Source: Rhizobium sp. R634 | GTDB taxonomy: Bacteria > Pseudomonadota > Alphaproteobacteria > Rhizobiales > Rhizobiaceae | Direction of reading: 5' to 3' | Assembly: GCF_002211305.1 (NCBI RefSeq) | Contig: NZ_LOKW01000027.1 | Span: 1 to 64,000 of the forward strand | DNA: 64,000 nt | Part shown: one piece after another, positions 53,229-63,121 of the stretch | Position numbering within the stretch: the first letter of the stretch is position 1 | Layout: every line of letters starts with the position of its first letter | Program-made: the position numbers and the translations under genes | Notes under the pieces: model-generated | The model's database searches: none | Seen by the model: only the letters and a program-made list of their open reading frames with translations | Told to the model about the DNA's origin: nothing

Positions 53229-54232
53229 CCTTCGATCTCGCGTGTCAGGAAATCAAGTAGCCTGTTTTCCTCGGCACGCAAGCCGCGCAATGGTTCATTG
53301 TCGCTCTCGAGCATCGAATGATCGTTGCCGGCCAGCGCAATGATCGATGGATGGATGTAACTCGATCGCGAGATCGCCGGCGTGTTGTGTAGCGCTTCAG
53401 CCGCCGCCTCCGACATTTCCTTGACCGTCGGACGGCCGCCGCCGATGATCCTCTCGCGCGCCACGCCGAAGGCCGCGAGAGATCCGGCCCATGTGCGGAA
53501 GGTCTTTGCCGAAATGGGAATTCCCGATATCTCAGCAAGGTAGGCATTCAATCGGCCGGAATCGACCGGCTTCAGCGTGCCGCTTTCATCCTTCCAGACG
53601 AAGAGCTGGCGGCCGGGCAGATCCGCTATCTCCTCGAGGATCTTCTGCAGCCTCGGATGCCTGAGGCTGCGCTGGACGCGCTTGCCCCCCTTGGCCCGGA
53701 ATTTCAGCTCGATCTGCCCGTCGACGATCTTCAGATGCCGCTTGAGCAGCGTCGTCGCGCCATAGGTGCCGTTTTCCCTGACATAGGCCTGGTTGCCGAC
53801 GCGTAAATGCGCTTCGTCAAGCAGCGTCGTCAACGCCGCGAGCACGCCGTTTATATCCTCCGTGCCGGTGTCGAGGTGACGCAGCACCGTGCGGCGTATC
53901 TTCGGCAAAGCCCGGCCGAACTCGATCAGCTGGTGAAATTTTCCGGCACTGCGGAAGGACTGCCATTCCTTGTGATAGCGATACTGCTTGCGTCCGCGCG
54001 CGTCGAAACCGGTCGCCTGAAGGTGCCCGTTTTCGTAAAGGCAGATCCAGACATTCTCATAGGCCGGCGGCAGTCCAAGAGAACGGATGCGCGCGCGCTG
54101 CAATTCGTCGGTGATCGTCGTGCCGTCAGGCATCACATAGCTGAACCCCTTGCCCTTCCTTCGCCTTCGAATGCCAGGCTCGGTATCGCTGACGTAAACA
54201 AGACCAAGTTCGGTGATGGTTTCGGCATTCAT
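53225..54232 (-). CDS. Type IB DNA topoisomerase (poxvirus-like)
   Basis: The 335-residue protein has active-site elements of TopIB: RVGNQAYVRENGTYGATTLLKRHLKI (Arg), ELKFRAKGGKRV (Lys), SAKTFRTWAGS (Arg/His) and the nucleophile Tyr-292 in RSSYIHPSII. The N-terminal region has QYRYHKEWQSFRSAGKFHQL. It relaxes supercoils by nicking one strand through a 3'-phosphotyrosine. It is translationally coupled (ATGA) to the LigD-polymerase gene downstream and follows glgX by 15 bases. Confidence 0.93.
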   Translation of the reverse strand: MNAETITELGLVYVSDTEPGIRRRRKGKGFSYVMPDGTTITDELQRARIRSLGLPPAYENVWICLYENGHLQATGFDARGRKQYRYHKEWQSFRSAGKFHQLIEFGRALPKIRRTVLRHLDTGTEDINGVLAALTTLLDEAHLRVGNQAYVRENGTYGATTLLKRHLKIVDGQIELKFRAKGGKRVQRSLRHPRLQKILEEIADLPGRQLFVWKDESGTLKPVDSGRLNAYLAEISGIPISAKTFRTWAGSLAAFGVARERIIGGGRPTVKEMSEAAAEALHNTPAISRSSYIHPSIIALAGNDHSMLESDNEPLRGLRAEENRLLDFLTREIEG

Positions 54233-54247
54233 GCTCTACGCGACCTG

Positions 54248-56404
54248 CTACTTGCTGCGACGACCGAATTGGAACCACCGGCGGCGCTGGGCCTTGGTCG
54301 CGCCCTCCGGCGGCTGGGTCTGGCCTGTCGGCGCAAAGACCGCCACGCTCTGGGTATAGACCATCACGGGGTTATCGTGATCGTGCACGTCGAAAGCGCC
54401 GGTTTCCGCACCGGTGTCGAGAACCCGTGACCACTGCGTCAGGCCGTTCACCTCCGGCAGGTGGACCTCGCAGTCGCCGCCGGCATTGAAGACGAGAAAG
54501 AGGTCATCCATCGCCTCGGTATCCGGCGCCTGCGCGCTCTTCGAGACGTAGACACCGATCACGCGCAATTCGTCGTCGTTCCAGGCGCCGTCATCCATGA
54601 AACTGCCGTCCGGCTTGTACCAGGCAATCTCGATGCGGCCGTCATCGCTGGTCTCGCCCGTCAGGAACCGCTCCTGCCTGAGAACCGGATGAGCCTTGCG
54701 GAAGGCGACGGCTTGCCGGCAGAATTCTAGGAATGGATCATCGAGCCCTTCCCAGCCCGTCCAGCCGATCTCGTTGTCCTGGCAATAGGCATTGTTGTTA
54801 CCGCCCTGGCTGTTGCCGAGTTCGTCGCCGGCAAGGATCATCGGCACGCCCTGCGAAAGCATCAGCGTCGCCATCATGTTGCGCCGCCGCCGTGCCCGCG
54901 CCGCATTGATATCGTCATTATCCGTCGCGCCTTCAGCGCCCATATTGTCGGAATGATTGTCCGAATGGCCGTCCCTGTTGTCCTCGCCATTCGCTTCGTT
55001 GTGCTTGTCGTTGAAAGACACGGTGTCCATCAGCGTGAAGCCGTCATGGGCCGAGAGGAGATTGATCGAGGAGGTCGCTCCTCGATCCGAATGGTTGAAT
55101 TGCAGCGCCGAGCCGGTGACGCGCGCCGCCAGCTCCGACACCATGCCGCCATCGCCCTTCCAGAAACGCCGCACGTCGTCCCGGAACTTATCGTTCCACT
55201 CGCGGAAAGGATGCGGGAAACCACCGACCTGATAGCCGCCCTCGCCGATATCCCAGGGTTCGGCGATCAGCTTGACGCCGGCAAGGATCGGATCCTGGCG
55301 AATGGCGCCGAAAAACAGACCCTGGCGGTCGAACTCGAGATCCTGCCGTCCGAGCGTGCTGGCGAGATCGAAGCGGAAACCGTCAATATGCATGACGCCG
55401 ACCCAGTAACGCAGGCTGTCGAGCACCATGCGCATGACCATGGGATTTGCGACGTTCAGCGTATTGCCGGTGCCCGTCGTATCGAAGGTGTGGCGGGGAT
55501 CGTCGGGGGAAAGAATGTAATAGCTCGCATTATCGAGCCCGCGGAACGACAGCGTCGGCCCCTTCTCGCTGCCTTCGGCGGTGTGATTATAGACAACGTC
55601 CATGATGACCTCGATGCCGGCGGCATGGAACCGCTTCACCATGGTCTTGATCTCGGTGATCTTGTCGCTGGACATGTAGCGCGATTGCGGGGCGAAGAAG
55701 CCGAGCGTCTGATAGCCCCAATAGTTGCTCAGGTTCTTTTCCAGGAGATAACGATCGTCAAGGAAATACTGGATCGGCAGAAGCTCGATCGCCGAGATGC
55801 CGAGCTTCAGGAGATGATCGATGATAGGGTCGCTGCACATGCCGAGAAAGGTGCCGCGCAGCCGGTCAGGCACTTTCGGATGCGTCATCGTCAGGCCGCG
55901 GACATGCGCCTCGTAAATGATGGTATCAGGCCAGGGACGGCGGATCGCCTCTTCACCCGCCCAGTCGAAATCCGGATCCTGGACGACGCTCTTGACCATG
56001 AAGGGGGCGCTGTCTCGCTCATCGAAAGAGAGATCGTCCTCGCCGATCCGATAGCCGAAAAGCGCGTCGTGCCATTTCAGATCGCCCGTCACCTGTTTGG
56101 CGTAAGGGTCGAGCAGCAGCTTGTTCGGATTGAAGCGATGGCCGGCCTGCGGATCGTAGGGGCCATGGGCGCGATAGCCGTAGACCGTGCCAGGACCGAC
56201 GCCGGCGATATAACCCGACCAGATGTCTCCCTCGCGCTTCGGCAGCGGCAGCCGGGCGACTTCTTCCTTTCCGTCGGGCGAGAAGAGACAAAGCTCTATC
56301 TGTTCCGCATGGGCCGAAAAAACGGCGAAATGGGTACCTGAACCAATATATTCCGCCCCGAGTTCCGGTTTGAGGAAGTCGAGTTCCGAGAATGAAAAGC
56401 TCAT
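54248..56404 (-). CDS. glgX: Glycogen debranching enzyme GlgX
   Basis: The 718-residue GH13 isoamylase-type enzyme starts at MSFSFSELDF (upstream extensions run through the promoter). It has a CBM48 N-terminal domain (ELGAEYIGSGTHFAVFSAHAEQIELCLF). The catalytic barrel shows GISAIELLPIQYF, GFRFDLAS (nucleophile Asp), KLIAEPWDIG (acid Glu) and LLSAHDGFT. It hydrolyses alpha-1,6 branches of phosphorylase-trimmed glycogen. No other glycogen genes are adjacent. It heads an operon with topoisomerase IB and LigD-POL and is preceded by a consensus EcfG promoter. Confidence 0.93.
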   Translation of the reverse strand: MSFSFSELDFLKPELGAEYIGSGTHFAVFSAHAEQIELCLFSPDGKEEVARLPLPKREGDIWSGYIAGVGPGTVYGYRAHGPYDPQAGHRFNPNKLLLDPYAKQVTGDLKWHDALFGYRIGEDDLSFDERDSAPFMVKSVVQDPDFDWAGEEAIRRPWPDTIIYEAHVRGLTMTHPKVPDRLRGTFLGMCSDPIIDHLLKLGISAIELLPIQYFLDDRYLLEKNLSNYWGYQTLGFFAPQSRYMSSDKITEIKTMVKRFHAAGIEVIMDVVYNHTAEGSEKGPTLSFRGLDNASYYILSPDDPRHTFDTTGTGNTLNVANPMVMRMVLDSLRYWVGVMHIDGFRFDLASTLGRQDLEFDRQGLFFGAIRQDPILAGVKLIAEPWDIGEGGYQVGGFPHPFREWNDKFRDDVRRFWKGDGGMVSELAARVTGSALQFNHSDRGATSSINLLSAHDGFTLMDTVSFNDKHNEANGEDNRDGHSDNHSDNMGAEGATDNDDINAARARRRRNMMATLMLSQGVPMILAGDELGNSQGGNNNAYCQDNEIGWTGWEGLDDPFLEFCRQAVAFRKAHPVLRQERFLTGETSDDGRIEIAWYKPDGSFMDDGAWNDDELRVIGVYVSKSAQAPDTEAMDDLFLVFNAGGDCEVHLPEVNGLTQWSRVLDTGAETGAFDVHDHDNPVMVYTQSVAVFAPTGQTQPPEGATKAQRRRWFQFGRRSK

Positions 56405-56436
56405 GGCGCCCCGCTTGAAAATATGACCAAGCAGGA

Positions 56437-56461
56437 AACGTGATGGTGGTTCTAAAGTTCC
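56437..56461 (-). promoter_or_regulatory. EcfG promoter of the glgX-topIB-POL operon
   Basis: On the minus strand GGAAC, exactly 16 bases, CGTT: full consensus match, 33 bases before the glgX ATG. Confidence 0.8.
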
Positions 56462-56502
56462 CCTCGGAAGGGGAAAAGAAACGGATGCCTTCGGCGGCAG
56501 TC

Positions 56503-57297
56503 CTACGGCATCAGCTGGCCGCCATTGACCTCGATGATCTGACCGGTGATGTAACCCGAAAGCGTCGGCGAGGCGAGGAAGAGATAAGCGCCGACGCAAT
56601 CCTCCGACGTGCCGACGAAGCCCATCGGGATCGACTTGCGCTGCAGCTCCATCTGCTCGTCGTTAGTATAACGTTCGTGGAAGGGCGTGGCGATGACACC
56701 GGGCGCCACCGCGTTGACGCGGATCCTGTCGGCGACGAATTCCTTGGCATGGCCGCGCGTGATCGTCGAGACGAAGCCTTTGGACGCTGCATAGAGGATC
56801 GCGCCATTGCCGCCGCCGTTGCGCGCGGCGATCGAGGTGGTGTTGATGATGAAACCGCCCTGCTTTTTCAGCCAGGGATGCGCCGCACGCGTCGCCACCA
56901 GCACCGAGCGGGCGTTGAGATCCATCACCGCGGCATAATGTTCGTCGGTATATTCCGAGGTCGGCTTGCGCCCGAGCATGCCGCCGGCATTGTTGATGAG
57001 GCCGTCGAGATGGCCGAAGGTCTTCGCCGTCTCCTCCACGACCCGCTCGGTCTCGCCTTCCCTCGACACGTCGCCCTGGATCAGATGCACCGTGCCGCCG
57101 GCAGCGCGGATTTCCTCGCCGAGCTTCTCCGCCGGCTCGCGGCTGGAATTGTAATGCACGCCAACCTTGGCGCCCTGCGCCGCAAAGGCGCGGGCGAGCG
57201 CCGCCCCGATGCCGGTCGAGGCGCCGGTGATCAGCACGGCCTTGCCGGCGAGATCCGGCAGTTTGATGGATGCAAGCAATTGAGCAAGTTCTGCCAT
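56503..57297 (-). CDS. Short-chain dehydrogenase/reductase (SDR)
   Basis: The 264-residue classical SDR has the cofactor motif ITGASTGIGAALARAF near residue 25, NNAGGMLG near 102, Ser in NTTSIAARNG and the catalytic YAASK near 166. It ends with the common SDR tail TGQIIEVNGGQLMP. The substrate is unknown. It lies 100 bases upstream of the EcfG promoter region and is transcribed separately from glgX. Confidence 0.88.
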   Translation of the reverse strand: MAELAQLLASIKLPDLAGKAVLITGASTGIGAALARAFAAQGAKVGVHYNSSREPAEKLGEEIRAAGGTVHLIQGDVSREGETERVVEETAKTFGHLDGLINNAGGMLGRKPTSEYTDEHYAAVMDLNARSVLVATRAAHPWLKKQGGFIINTTSIAARNGGGNGAILYAASKGFVSTITRGHAKEFVADRIRVNAVAPGVIATPFHERYTNDEQMELQRKSIPMGFVGTSEDCVGAYLFLASPTLSGYITGQIIEVNGGQLMP

Positions 57298-57458
57298 GGC
57301 TAAGATAGCCTCCCAAAATCACGGACATAGGTGATGAAACAGACCTGGGAAGTCTAGCAGTCGAAATCCGAGGAGGGCAATGCACGAAAAGGCGAGGATT
57401 GGTATGGTGGGGGATGCGATGCTGTCTTGCTCGCCCCGCAAATTGCCCCTCACTCTAA

Positions 57459-57486
57459 CCCTCTCCCCGTTCTGACGGGGAGAGGG
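57459..57486. repeat. GGGGAGAGGG palindrome
   Basis: Twelve-base perfect arms CCCTCTCCCCGT and ACGGGGAGAGGG around a 4-base loop. Same family as 842-868. Confidence 0.75.
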
Positions 57487-57537
57487 AACGTACCCTGCGA
57501 GAGGGGAGCGGGGGAATGGAGAGGCCCCGGCTTGTCT

Positions 57538-57584
57538 CCTTCTCCCCGCAAGCGGGGAGAAGGTGGCGGCAGCCGGATGAGGCG
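57538..57584. repeat. CTTCTCCCC palindrome with GGTGGCGGCAGCCGGATGAGG tail
   Basis: Arms CCTTCTCCCCGC and GCGGGGAGAAGG flank AA, followed by the tail that also occurs in the composite element at 38244-38360. It is a dispersed rhizobial repeat. Confidence 0.75.
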
Positions 57585-57608
57585 CTGACCTCGCCTAGCT
57601 CCATCTAA

Positions 57609-58823
57609 TCAAGAAGTTACGCCGAAAGCCGGCTGCGGTTTCTCGCGAGTGAGAGGCGGAAAGGCCAGCGCGATCGCCGCCGCGCCCAGCCCGACCATGG
57701 CGGAGCCGATGAACAGCCAGGAATAATTGGCGTAGGTGTCGAAGATCCAGCCGCCGATCAGGGGACCGAAAGCCATGCCGAGGCTGGAGAGCATCGTCGC
57801 CGCGCCTAGGACCGTACCGATGATGCGTTGGCCGAAATATTCCCGCGCCAGCACCGCATAAAGCGGCATCACGCCGCCATAAGCGCTGCCGAAGACGATG
57901 GCGAGCGCATAGAATTCGCCGAGCCGGCTGACGAAGAGATAGGTCGCAAGTGCCGCCGCCTGCACCGTGAGGCCGGCAACCAGCACCGGCTTCACGCCGA
58001 TCCGGTCGGCAAGGCTGCCATAAAGCAGCCGGCCGCCCAGTCCCGCCAGGCCCTCGACGCTGTAGATGCTGACGGCGGCCATCGGGGCGACGCCGCAGAT
58101 CGTCGCATAACTGACCATATGGAAGATCGGCCCGGAATGCGCCGCGCAGCAGGCAAAGAAGGTCAGGCCAAGTACGATGAACTGCGGCGACCGGAAGACT
58201 TTCGACAGCTGTGGCCGGGCGCCATCGACCGCGAACTCGCTATCGCTTTCGGCGGCAGCGGCAGGCGGACGCCTGATCAGCAGGGCGGCCGGCAGCAGCA
58301 GCACCCATACCGCAACGCCGATGATCAGCATGGCGGGACGCCATTCATAGGCGGAAATCAGCCAGCGCGCGAAAGGCGAGATGGTCATCGGCGCCACGCC
58401 CATGCCGGCGGAGACGAGCGACACGGCAAGCCCGCGGTTTTCGTCGAACCAGGCGGTCGTCGCGGCGATCATCGGCGCGAAAAAGGCGCTGGCGGCCAAT
58501 CCGACGAGCACGCCGTAGGTCAGCTGGAACTGCGTGAGCGTCTCGGCGCGGCTGGCAAGCACCAGCGCCAGACCGAGCAGCACGGATCCTGTTATCACCA
58601 CGATCCGCGGACCAAAGCGGTCGCTGGCAGCACCCCAGAGGAAGCCGCCGAAGCCCATGACGATGAAGTTCAGCGTCATCGCGCTCGCAATCCCGACATG
58701 CGACCAGCCGGTGGCGCTGGCGATCGGTTCCTGAAAAATCGCCAGCGAGAACATCGCGCCGATTGCCACGCACGACATCAATGCGCCCACGGCGACGATG
58801 ACCCAACGATAGGAAACACCCAT
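57609..58823 (-). CDS. Major facilitator superfamily transporter (oxalate/formate antiporter-like)
   Basis: The 404-residue carrier has twelve membrane segments. The MFS loop 2-3 motif GAASDRFGPRIVV is near residue 63 and its repeat YGSLADRIGVKPVLVAG near 270. The start at MGVSYRWVIVAVGAL is supported by a GGGAGG site; extension upstream is not plausible. Overall shape resembles oxalate/formate antiporter or YbfB-type carriers. It may move an aromatic or dicarboxylic acid, given the pca genes nearby, but this is inference. Confidence 0.88.
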   Translation of the reverse strand: MGVSYRWVIVAVGALMSCVAIGAMFSLAIFQEPIASATGWSHVGIASAMTLNFIVMGFGGFLWGAASDRFGPRIVVITGSVLLGLALVLASRAETLTQFQLTYGVLVGLAASAFFAPMIAATTAWFDENRGLAVSLVSAGMGVAPMTISPFARWLISAYEWRPAMLIIGVAVWVLLLPAALLIRRPPAAAAESDSEFAVDGARPQLSKVFRSPQFIVLGLTFFACCAAHSGPIFHMVSYATICGVAPMAAVSIYSVEGLAGLGGRLLYGSLADRIGVKPVLVAGLTVQAAALATYLFVSRLGEFYALAIVFGSAYGGVMPLYAVLAREYFGQRIIGTVLGAATMLSSLGMAFGPLIGGWIFDTYANYSWLFIGSAMVGLGAAAIALAFPPLTREKPQPAFGVTS

Positions 58824-58948
58824 GGCTTGAAACCTCCCTGCCGACAGAGTGATCGCGAGGCAAGCGGCCGGCCGCATCTCGCCTACGATCAAAGACGTTT
58901 GAACCGCTGCGATTTCGACAGCGCCGTCACATCTTTTTCCGTACGGTC

Positions 58949-59425
58949 CTACAGGGTGCGGAACATCACCAGCGCGTCGACATACCCTTCGGTCGGATGC
59001 AGGAAGACGTCGGGAAGCCGGCCGACGGTCTCGAAGCCGAGCGATTGCCAGAGCTCGACGGCGCGGCGATTGACGACGAAATTGAACTGCATGGCCCGAA
59101 AGCCCCTGGCACGGGCATGCTCCAGCGAATGTTCGTGCATGCGGCGGGCGATACCGCGGCCGCTTGCGGCCGGATCGGTCATGTAGCCGCAATTGCAGAC
59201 ATGGCGCCCGCCGCCCGCCTGATTGGCCTTGATGTAATAGGTGCCGAGGATGACGCCATCCTCTTCGGCGACGAAGGTCTCGCGGTCCGGCCCCATCCAG
59301 TAGGCGAGCGCATCGGCTTCCGAGAGATCGCGGTCGAGCGCATAGGTCTCGCCGGCACGGATCGTCGGGCCGATGATCCTCCAGATGGCATCTCGATCGT
59401 CGTTTTCTGCGGGCCGGATCAGCAT
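58949..59425 (-). CDS. GNAT-family N-acetyltransferase
   Basis: The 158-residue GNAT protein has LIRPAENDDRDAIWRIIGPTI at the start and the acetyl-CoA loop DPAASGRGIARRMHEHSLEHARARGFRAMQFN near residue 85. The substrate is unknown. It lies downstream of pcaF (48-base gap) on the same strand and could be read from the pca promoter. Confidence 0.87.
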   Translation of the reverse strand: MLIRPAENDDRDAIWRIIGPTIRAGETYALDRDLSEADALAYWMGPDRETFVAEEDGVILGTYYIKANQAGGGRHVCNCGYMTDPAASGRGIARRMHEHSLEHARARGFRAMQFNFVVNRRAVELWQSLGFETVGRLPDVFLHPTEGYVDALVMFRTL

Positions 59426-59472
59426 GCCCGATTTCTACAGAAGCCCGACATGGCGCGCAACGGGCCGAGCGC

Positions 59473-60678
<1,206 letters not shown>

Positions 60679-60688
60679 GGCTTTTCCT

Positions 60689-61393
60689 TTAGAGTTTCGG
60701 AACGACGAGATCGGCAACAGGCCCGTCGAGATGCAGCGGCGCACCGGTTATCGCCTGCAATTCCTCCAGCGACATCGCAGCCAGCTTCTCCCGCAGGACG
60801 AAGCGCCCATCGACGATGTCGATGATGGCATGGCTGGTATACACGCGCGTGATGCAGGCGACGCCGGTCAGCGGGAAGGTGCATTTCTCCACCAGCTTCG
60901 GCTCGCCCGTCTTGGTGACATGCTCGGTGATGACGCAGACCTGCTTGGCGCCGTGCACGAGATCCATGGCGCCGCCGACCGCCGGCACGCCCTTGCTGCC
61001 CACCCGCCAGTTGGCGAGATCGCCGTTCTGGGCGACCTGATAGGCGCCAAGGATGGCGACGTCGAGATGGCCGCCGCGCACCATGGCGAAACTGTCGGCG
61101 TGGTGGAAGAAGGCCGCGCCCGGCTTCAGCGTCACCGCCTTCTTGCCGGCATTGATCAGATCCCAGTCCTCCTCACCTTCCGCCGGCGGCTCACCGAAAT
61201 TCAGGATGCCGTTTTCGGTGTGGAAAATCGCCTCGCGGCCGGGCGGCTGATAGCGGGCGACCATCTCGGGAAAGCCGATGCCGAGGTTCACATAGGCGCC
61301 GTCGGCGATATCCTGCGCGGCGCGCCAGGCGATCTGCGCATTGGTGAGCTTGATGTCTTCACGGGTGTTTATAGGGCGGATATCGACGGTCAT
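60689..61393 (-). CDS. pcaJ: 3-oxoadipate CoA-transferase subunit B
   Basis: The 234-residue CoA-transferase beta subunit has the catalytic glutamate in FHTENGILNFG (Glu-60) and the family signatures YVNLGIGFPEMVARY and GGAMDLVHGAKQV. With PcaI it transfers CoA from succinyl-CoA to 3-oxoadipate. The start overlaps the pcaI stop (ATGA). An upstream in-frame extension overlaps pcaI and is not used. Confidence 0.94.
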   Translation of the reverse strand: MTVDIRPINTREDIKLTNAQIAWRAAQDIADGAYVNLGIGFPEMVARYQPPGREAIFHTENGILNFGEPPAEGEEDWDLINAGKKAVTLKPGAAFFHHADSFAMVRGGHLDVAILGAYQVAQNGDLANWRVGSKGVPAVGGAMDLVHGAKQVCVITEHVTKTGEPKLVEKCTFPLTGVACITRVYTSHAIIDIVDGRFVLREKLAAMSLEELQAITGAPLHLDGPVADLVVPKL

Positions 61394-62097
61394 ACGTAGG
61401 CCACTCCGGCTCGAATGAGCTCTTCTTCCTGCTGGGGATTGGGAACGGCAACGACGCGGTCGACAAAGATGCCGGGTGTCACCACATGCTCGGGATCGAT
61501 GCCGCCGGCCGGCACGATCGATGAGACCTGGACGATGGTCTTTGCCGCCGCCATGCACATCAGCGGATTGAAGTTGCGGCCGGCCTTGTTGTAGGTGAGG
61601 TTGCCATGGACATCGCCGATCTCCGCCTTGACGATGGCGAAATCGGCCTTCAGCCAGCGTTCCTGCACATAGTGGCGGCCGTCGAATTCGGCGATGACCT
61701 TGCCCGCGGCCAGTTCGGTGCCATAGGCCGTCGGCGTGTAGAAGGCCGGAATGCCGGCCCCGCCGGCGCGGATGCGCTCGGCAAGTGTTCCCTGCGGCAC
61801 CAGTTCGAGCTCGATCTCGCCGGCCAGATATTTGTCCGTGAAAGCACGCGGATCCGACGAGCGCGGGAATGAGCAGATCATCTTCCTGACCATGCCGGCA
61901 TCGATCATCGCCGCAATACCGATGCGGCCGTTGCCGGCATTGTTGTTGATCACGGTGAGGTTCTTGCTGCCGTTGTCGATCAGGGCGTGGATTAATTCGA
62001 TGGGCGCACCCGAACCACCGAAACCACCAATCATGACGGTGGCGCCGTCACCGATCCCGGAGACGGCCTCTGCCGTGCTCTCGACTGTCTTGTCCAT
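61390..62097 (-). CDS. pcaI: 3-oxoadipate CoA-transferase subunit A
   Basis: The 235-residue alpha subunit has IGDGATVMIGGFGGSGAPIELIHALIDNG and NNNAGNGRIGIAAMIDAGMVRKMICSFPRSSDPRAF. It pairs with PcaJ. The ATG at 62097 is preceded by GAGAGGAG. It heads the pcaIJF operon and diverges from pcaR across 130 bases. Confidence 0.94.
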   Translation of the reverse strand: MDKTVESTAEAVSGIGDGATVMIGGFGGSGAPIELIHALIDNGSKNLTVINNNAGNGRIGIAAMIDAGMVRKMICSFPRSSDPRAFTDKYLAGEIELELVPQGTLAERIRAGGAGIPAFYTPTAYGTELAAGKVIAEFDGRHYVQERWLKADFAIVKAEIGDVHGNLTYNKAGRNFNPLMCMAAAKTIVQVSSIVPAGGIDPEHVVTPGIFVDRVVAVPNPQQEEELIRAGVAYV

Positions 62098-62162
62098 GTG
62101 GGGTCTCCTCTCTCGTTCTAACGTCAGGGATAAAACGCGGTTGCCGCAGCGGCAAGATAATT

Positions 62163-62197
62163 TGTGCGTTATTTGACATTTGTTCATATATCGCACA
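62163..62197. promoter_or_regulatory. Candidate PcaR operator and promoter region
   Basis: TGTGCG and CGCACA form an inverted repeat enclosing TTGACA (62173-62178) in the pcaI-pcaR interval. IclR-type regulators bind such dyads. The assignment is positional. Confidence 0.45.
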
Positions 62198-62227
62198 GAC
62201 TGATGCGACTGATTGGAGACTTGAATC

Positions 62228-62986
62228 ATGCGCGAAACGGATTTCGTCAGCGGCTTCGCCCGCGGCCTGAAAGTCATCGAAGCCTTCGGCGAGACGCGGC
62301 AGCGGCTTTCCATCGCCGAGGCCGCGAAACTGACGGAGCTCGACCGAGCCACGGTACGTCGGTCGCTGCTGACGCTCGCCGAACTCGGCTATGCCGATTA
62401 TGACGGCAAGTTCTTCACGCTGACGCCGAAGATCCTGCGCCTTGGACATGCCTATCTCGCAGCGACGCCGCTTCCGGCGCTGTTGCAGCCGCATCTCGAT
62501 CTTCTCTCGGAACGCGCCGGCCAGAGCGCCTCGGCCTCGGTGCTCGACGACACCGAAATCGTCTATATCGCCCGCGCCTCGCAGCGCCGCGTCATGTCGA
62601 TCAATCTCACGCCCGGCAGCCGCCTACCCGCCTATTGCGCCTCGATGGGCCGGGTGCTGCTCGCGGCCCTCGCCGAGAACGAGGCGCGCGCCATTCTTGC
62701 CCGCAGCGAGCTGAAGCAAAATACGCCGAATACCAAGACCGACCCTGAGGAACTCATCGCCGAGTTCCGGCGCGTGCGCGCCGAAGGCTACGCCATCATC
62801 GATCAGGAGCTGGAGATCGGTCTCTGCTCGATAGCCGTGCCCGTCGAAAACGACCGCGGCCAAACGGTCGCGGCAATCAATATCGGCGCGCCGGCCGCCC
62901 TCGTTCCGGCTGCGGAAATGAAGGAGCGTTATCTCAAGTTGCTGAAAGAAACGCAGGCTGCGTTGCGCCCGCTGCTGCGGCGGTAG
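62228..62986 (+). CDS. pcaR: IclR-family regulator PcaR
   Basis: The 252-residue IclR protein has a winged helix (FARGLKVIEAFGETRQRLSIAEAAKLTELDRATVRRSLLTLAELGY). An effector-binding domain follows with SASVLDDTEIVYIARA, PGSRLPAYCASMGRVLLAAL and EIGLCSIAVPV. PcaR activates pca genes in response to beta-ketoadipate. Divergence from pcaIJF fits this role exactly. Confidence 0.93.
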   Translation: MRETDFVSGFARGLKVIEAFGETRQRLSIAEAAKLTELDRATVRRSLLTLAELGYADYDGKFFTLTPKILRLGHAYLAATPLPALLQPHLDLLSERAGQSASASVLDDTEIVYIARASQRRVMSINLTPGSRLPAYCASMGRVLLAALAENEARAILARSELKQNTPNTKTDPEELIAEFRRVRAEGYAIIDQELEIGLCSIAVPVENDRGQTVAAINIGAPAALVPAAEMKERYLKLLKETQAALRPLLRR

Positions 62987-63070
62987 GCGGGCCGGCTCCG
63001 CTGCCATAGCGAAAAGATGCTTGAGATCTGACAATAACAAAAGAATCCCCCGAGCTGACTGAAGACGGCT

Positions 63071-63099
63071 TGATGTATCAAATTTCTCGATATACATCA
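63071..63099. promoter_or_regulatory. Candidate operator TGATGTAT-N13-ATACATCA
   Basis: Perfect 8-base inverted repeat, 23 bases upstream of the ArsR-like gene start in an AT-rich leader. Likely autoregulatory site, inferred from symmetry and position. Confidence 0.5.
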
Positions 63100-63121
63100 T
63101 AACATCGGAAATGATGGGGAA

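Larger units (their letters stand above)
57298..57608. other. Repeat-rich intergenic region between SDR and MFS genes
   Basis: A 311-base interval without a credible gene. It contains two palindromic elements (57459-57486 and 57538-57584) and the promoter of the SDR gene at its left end. Confidence 0.6.

Noticed and set aside
54953..56341. Plus-strand open frame of 462 codons
   Set aside because: Antisense shadow of glgX; composition only.
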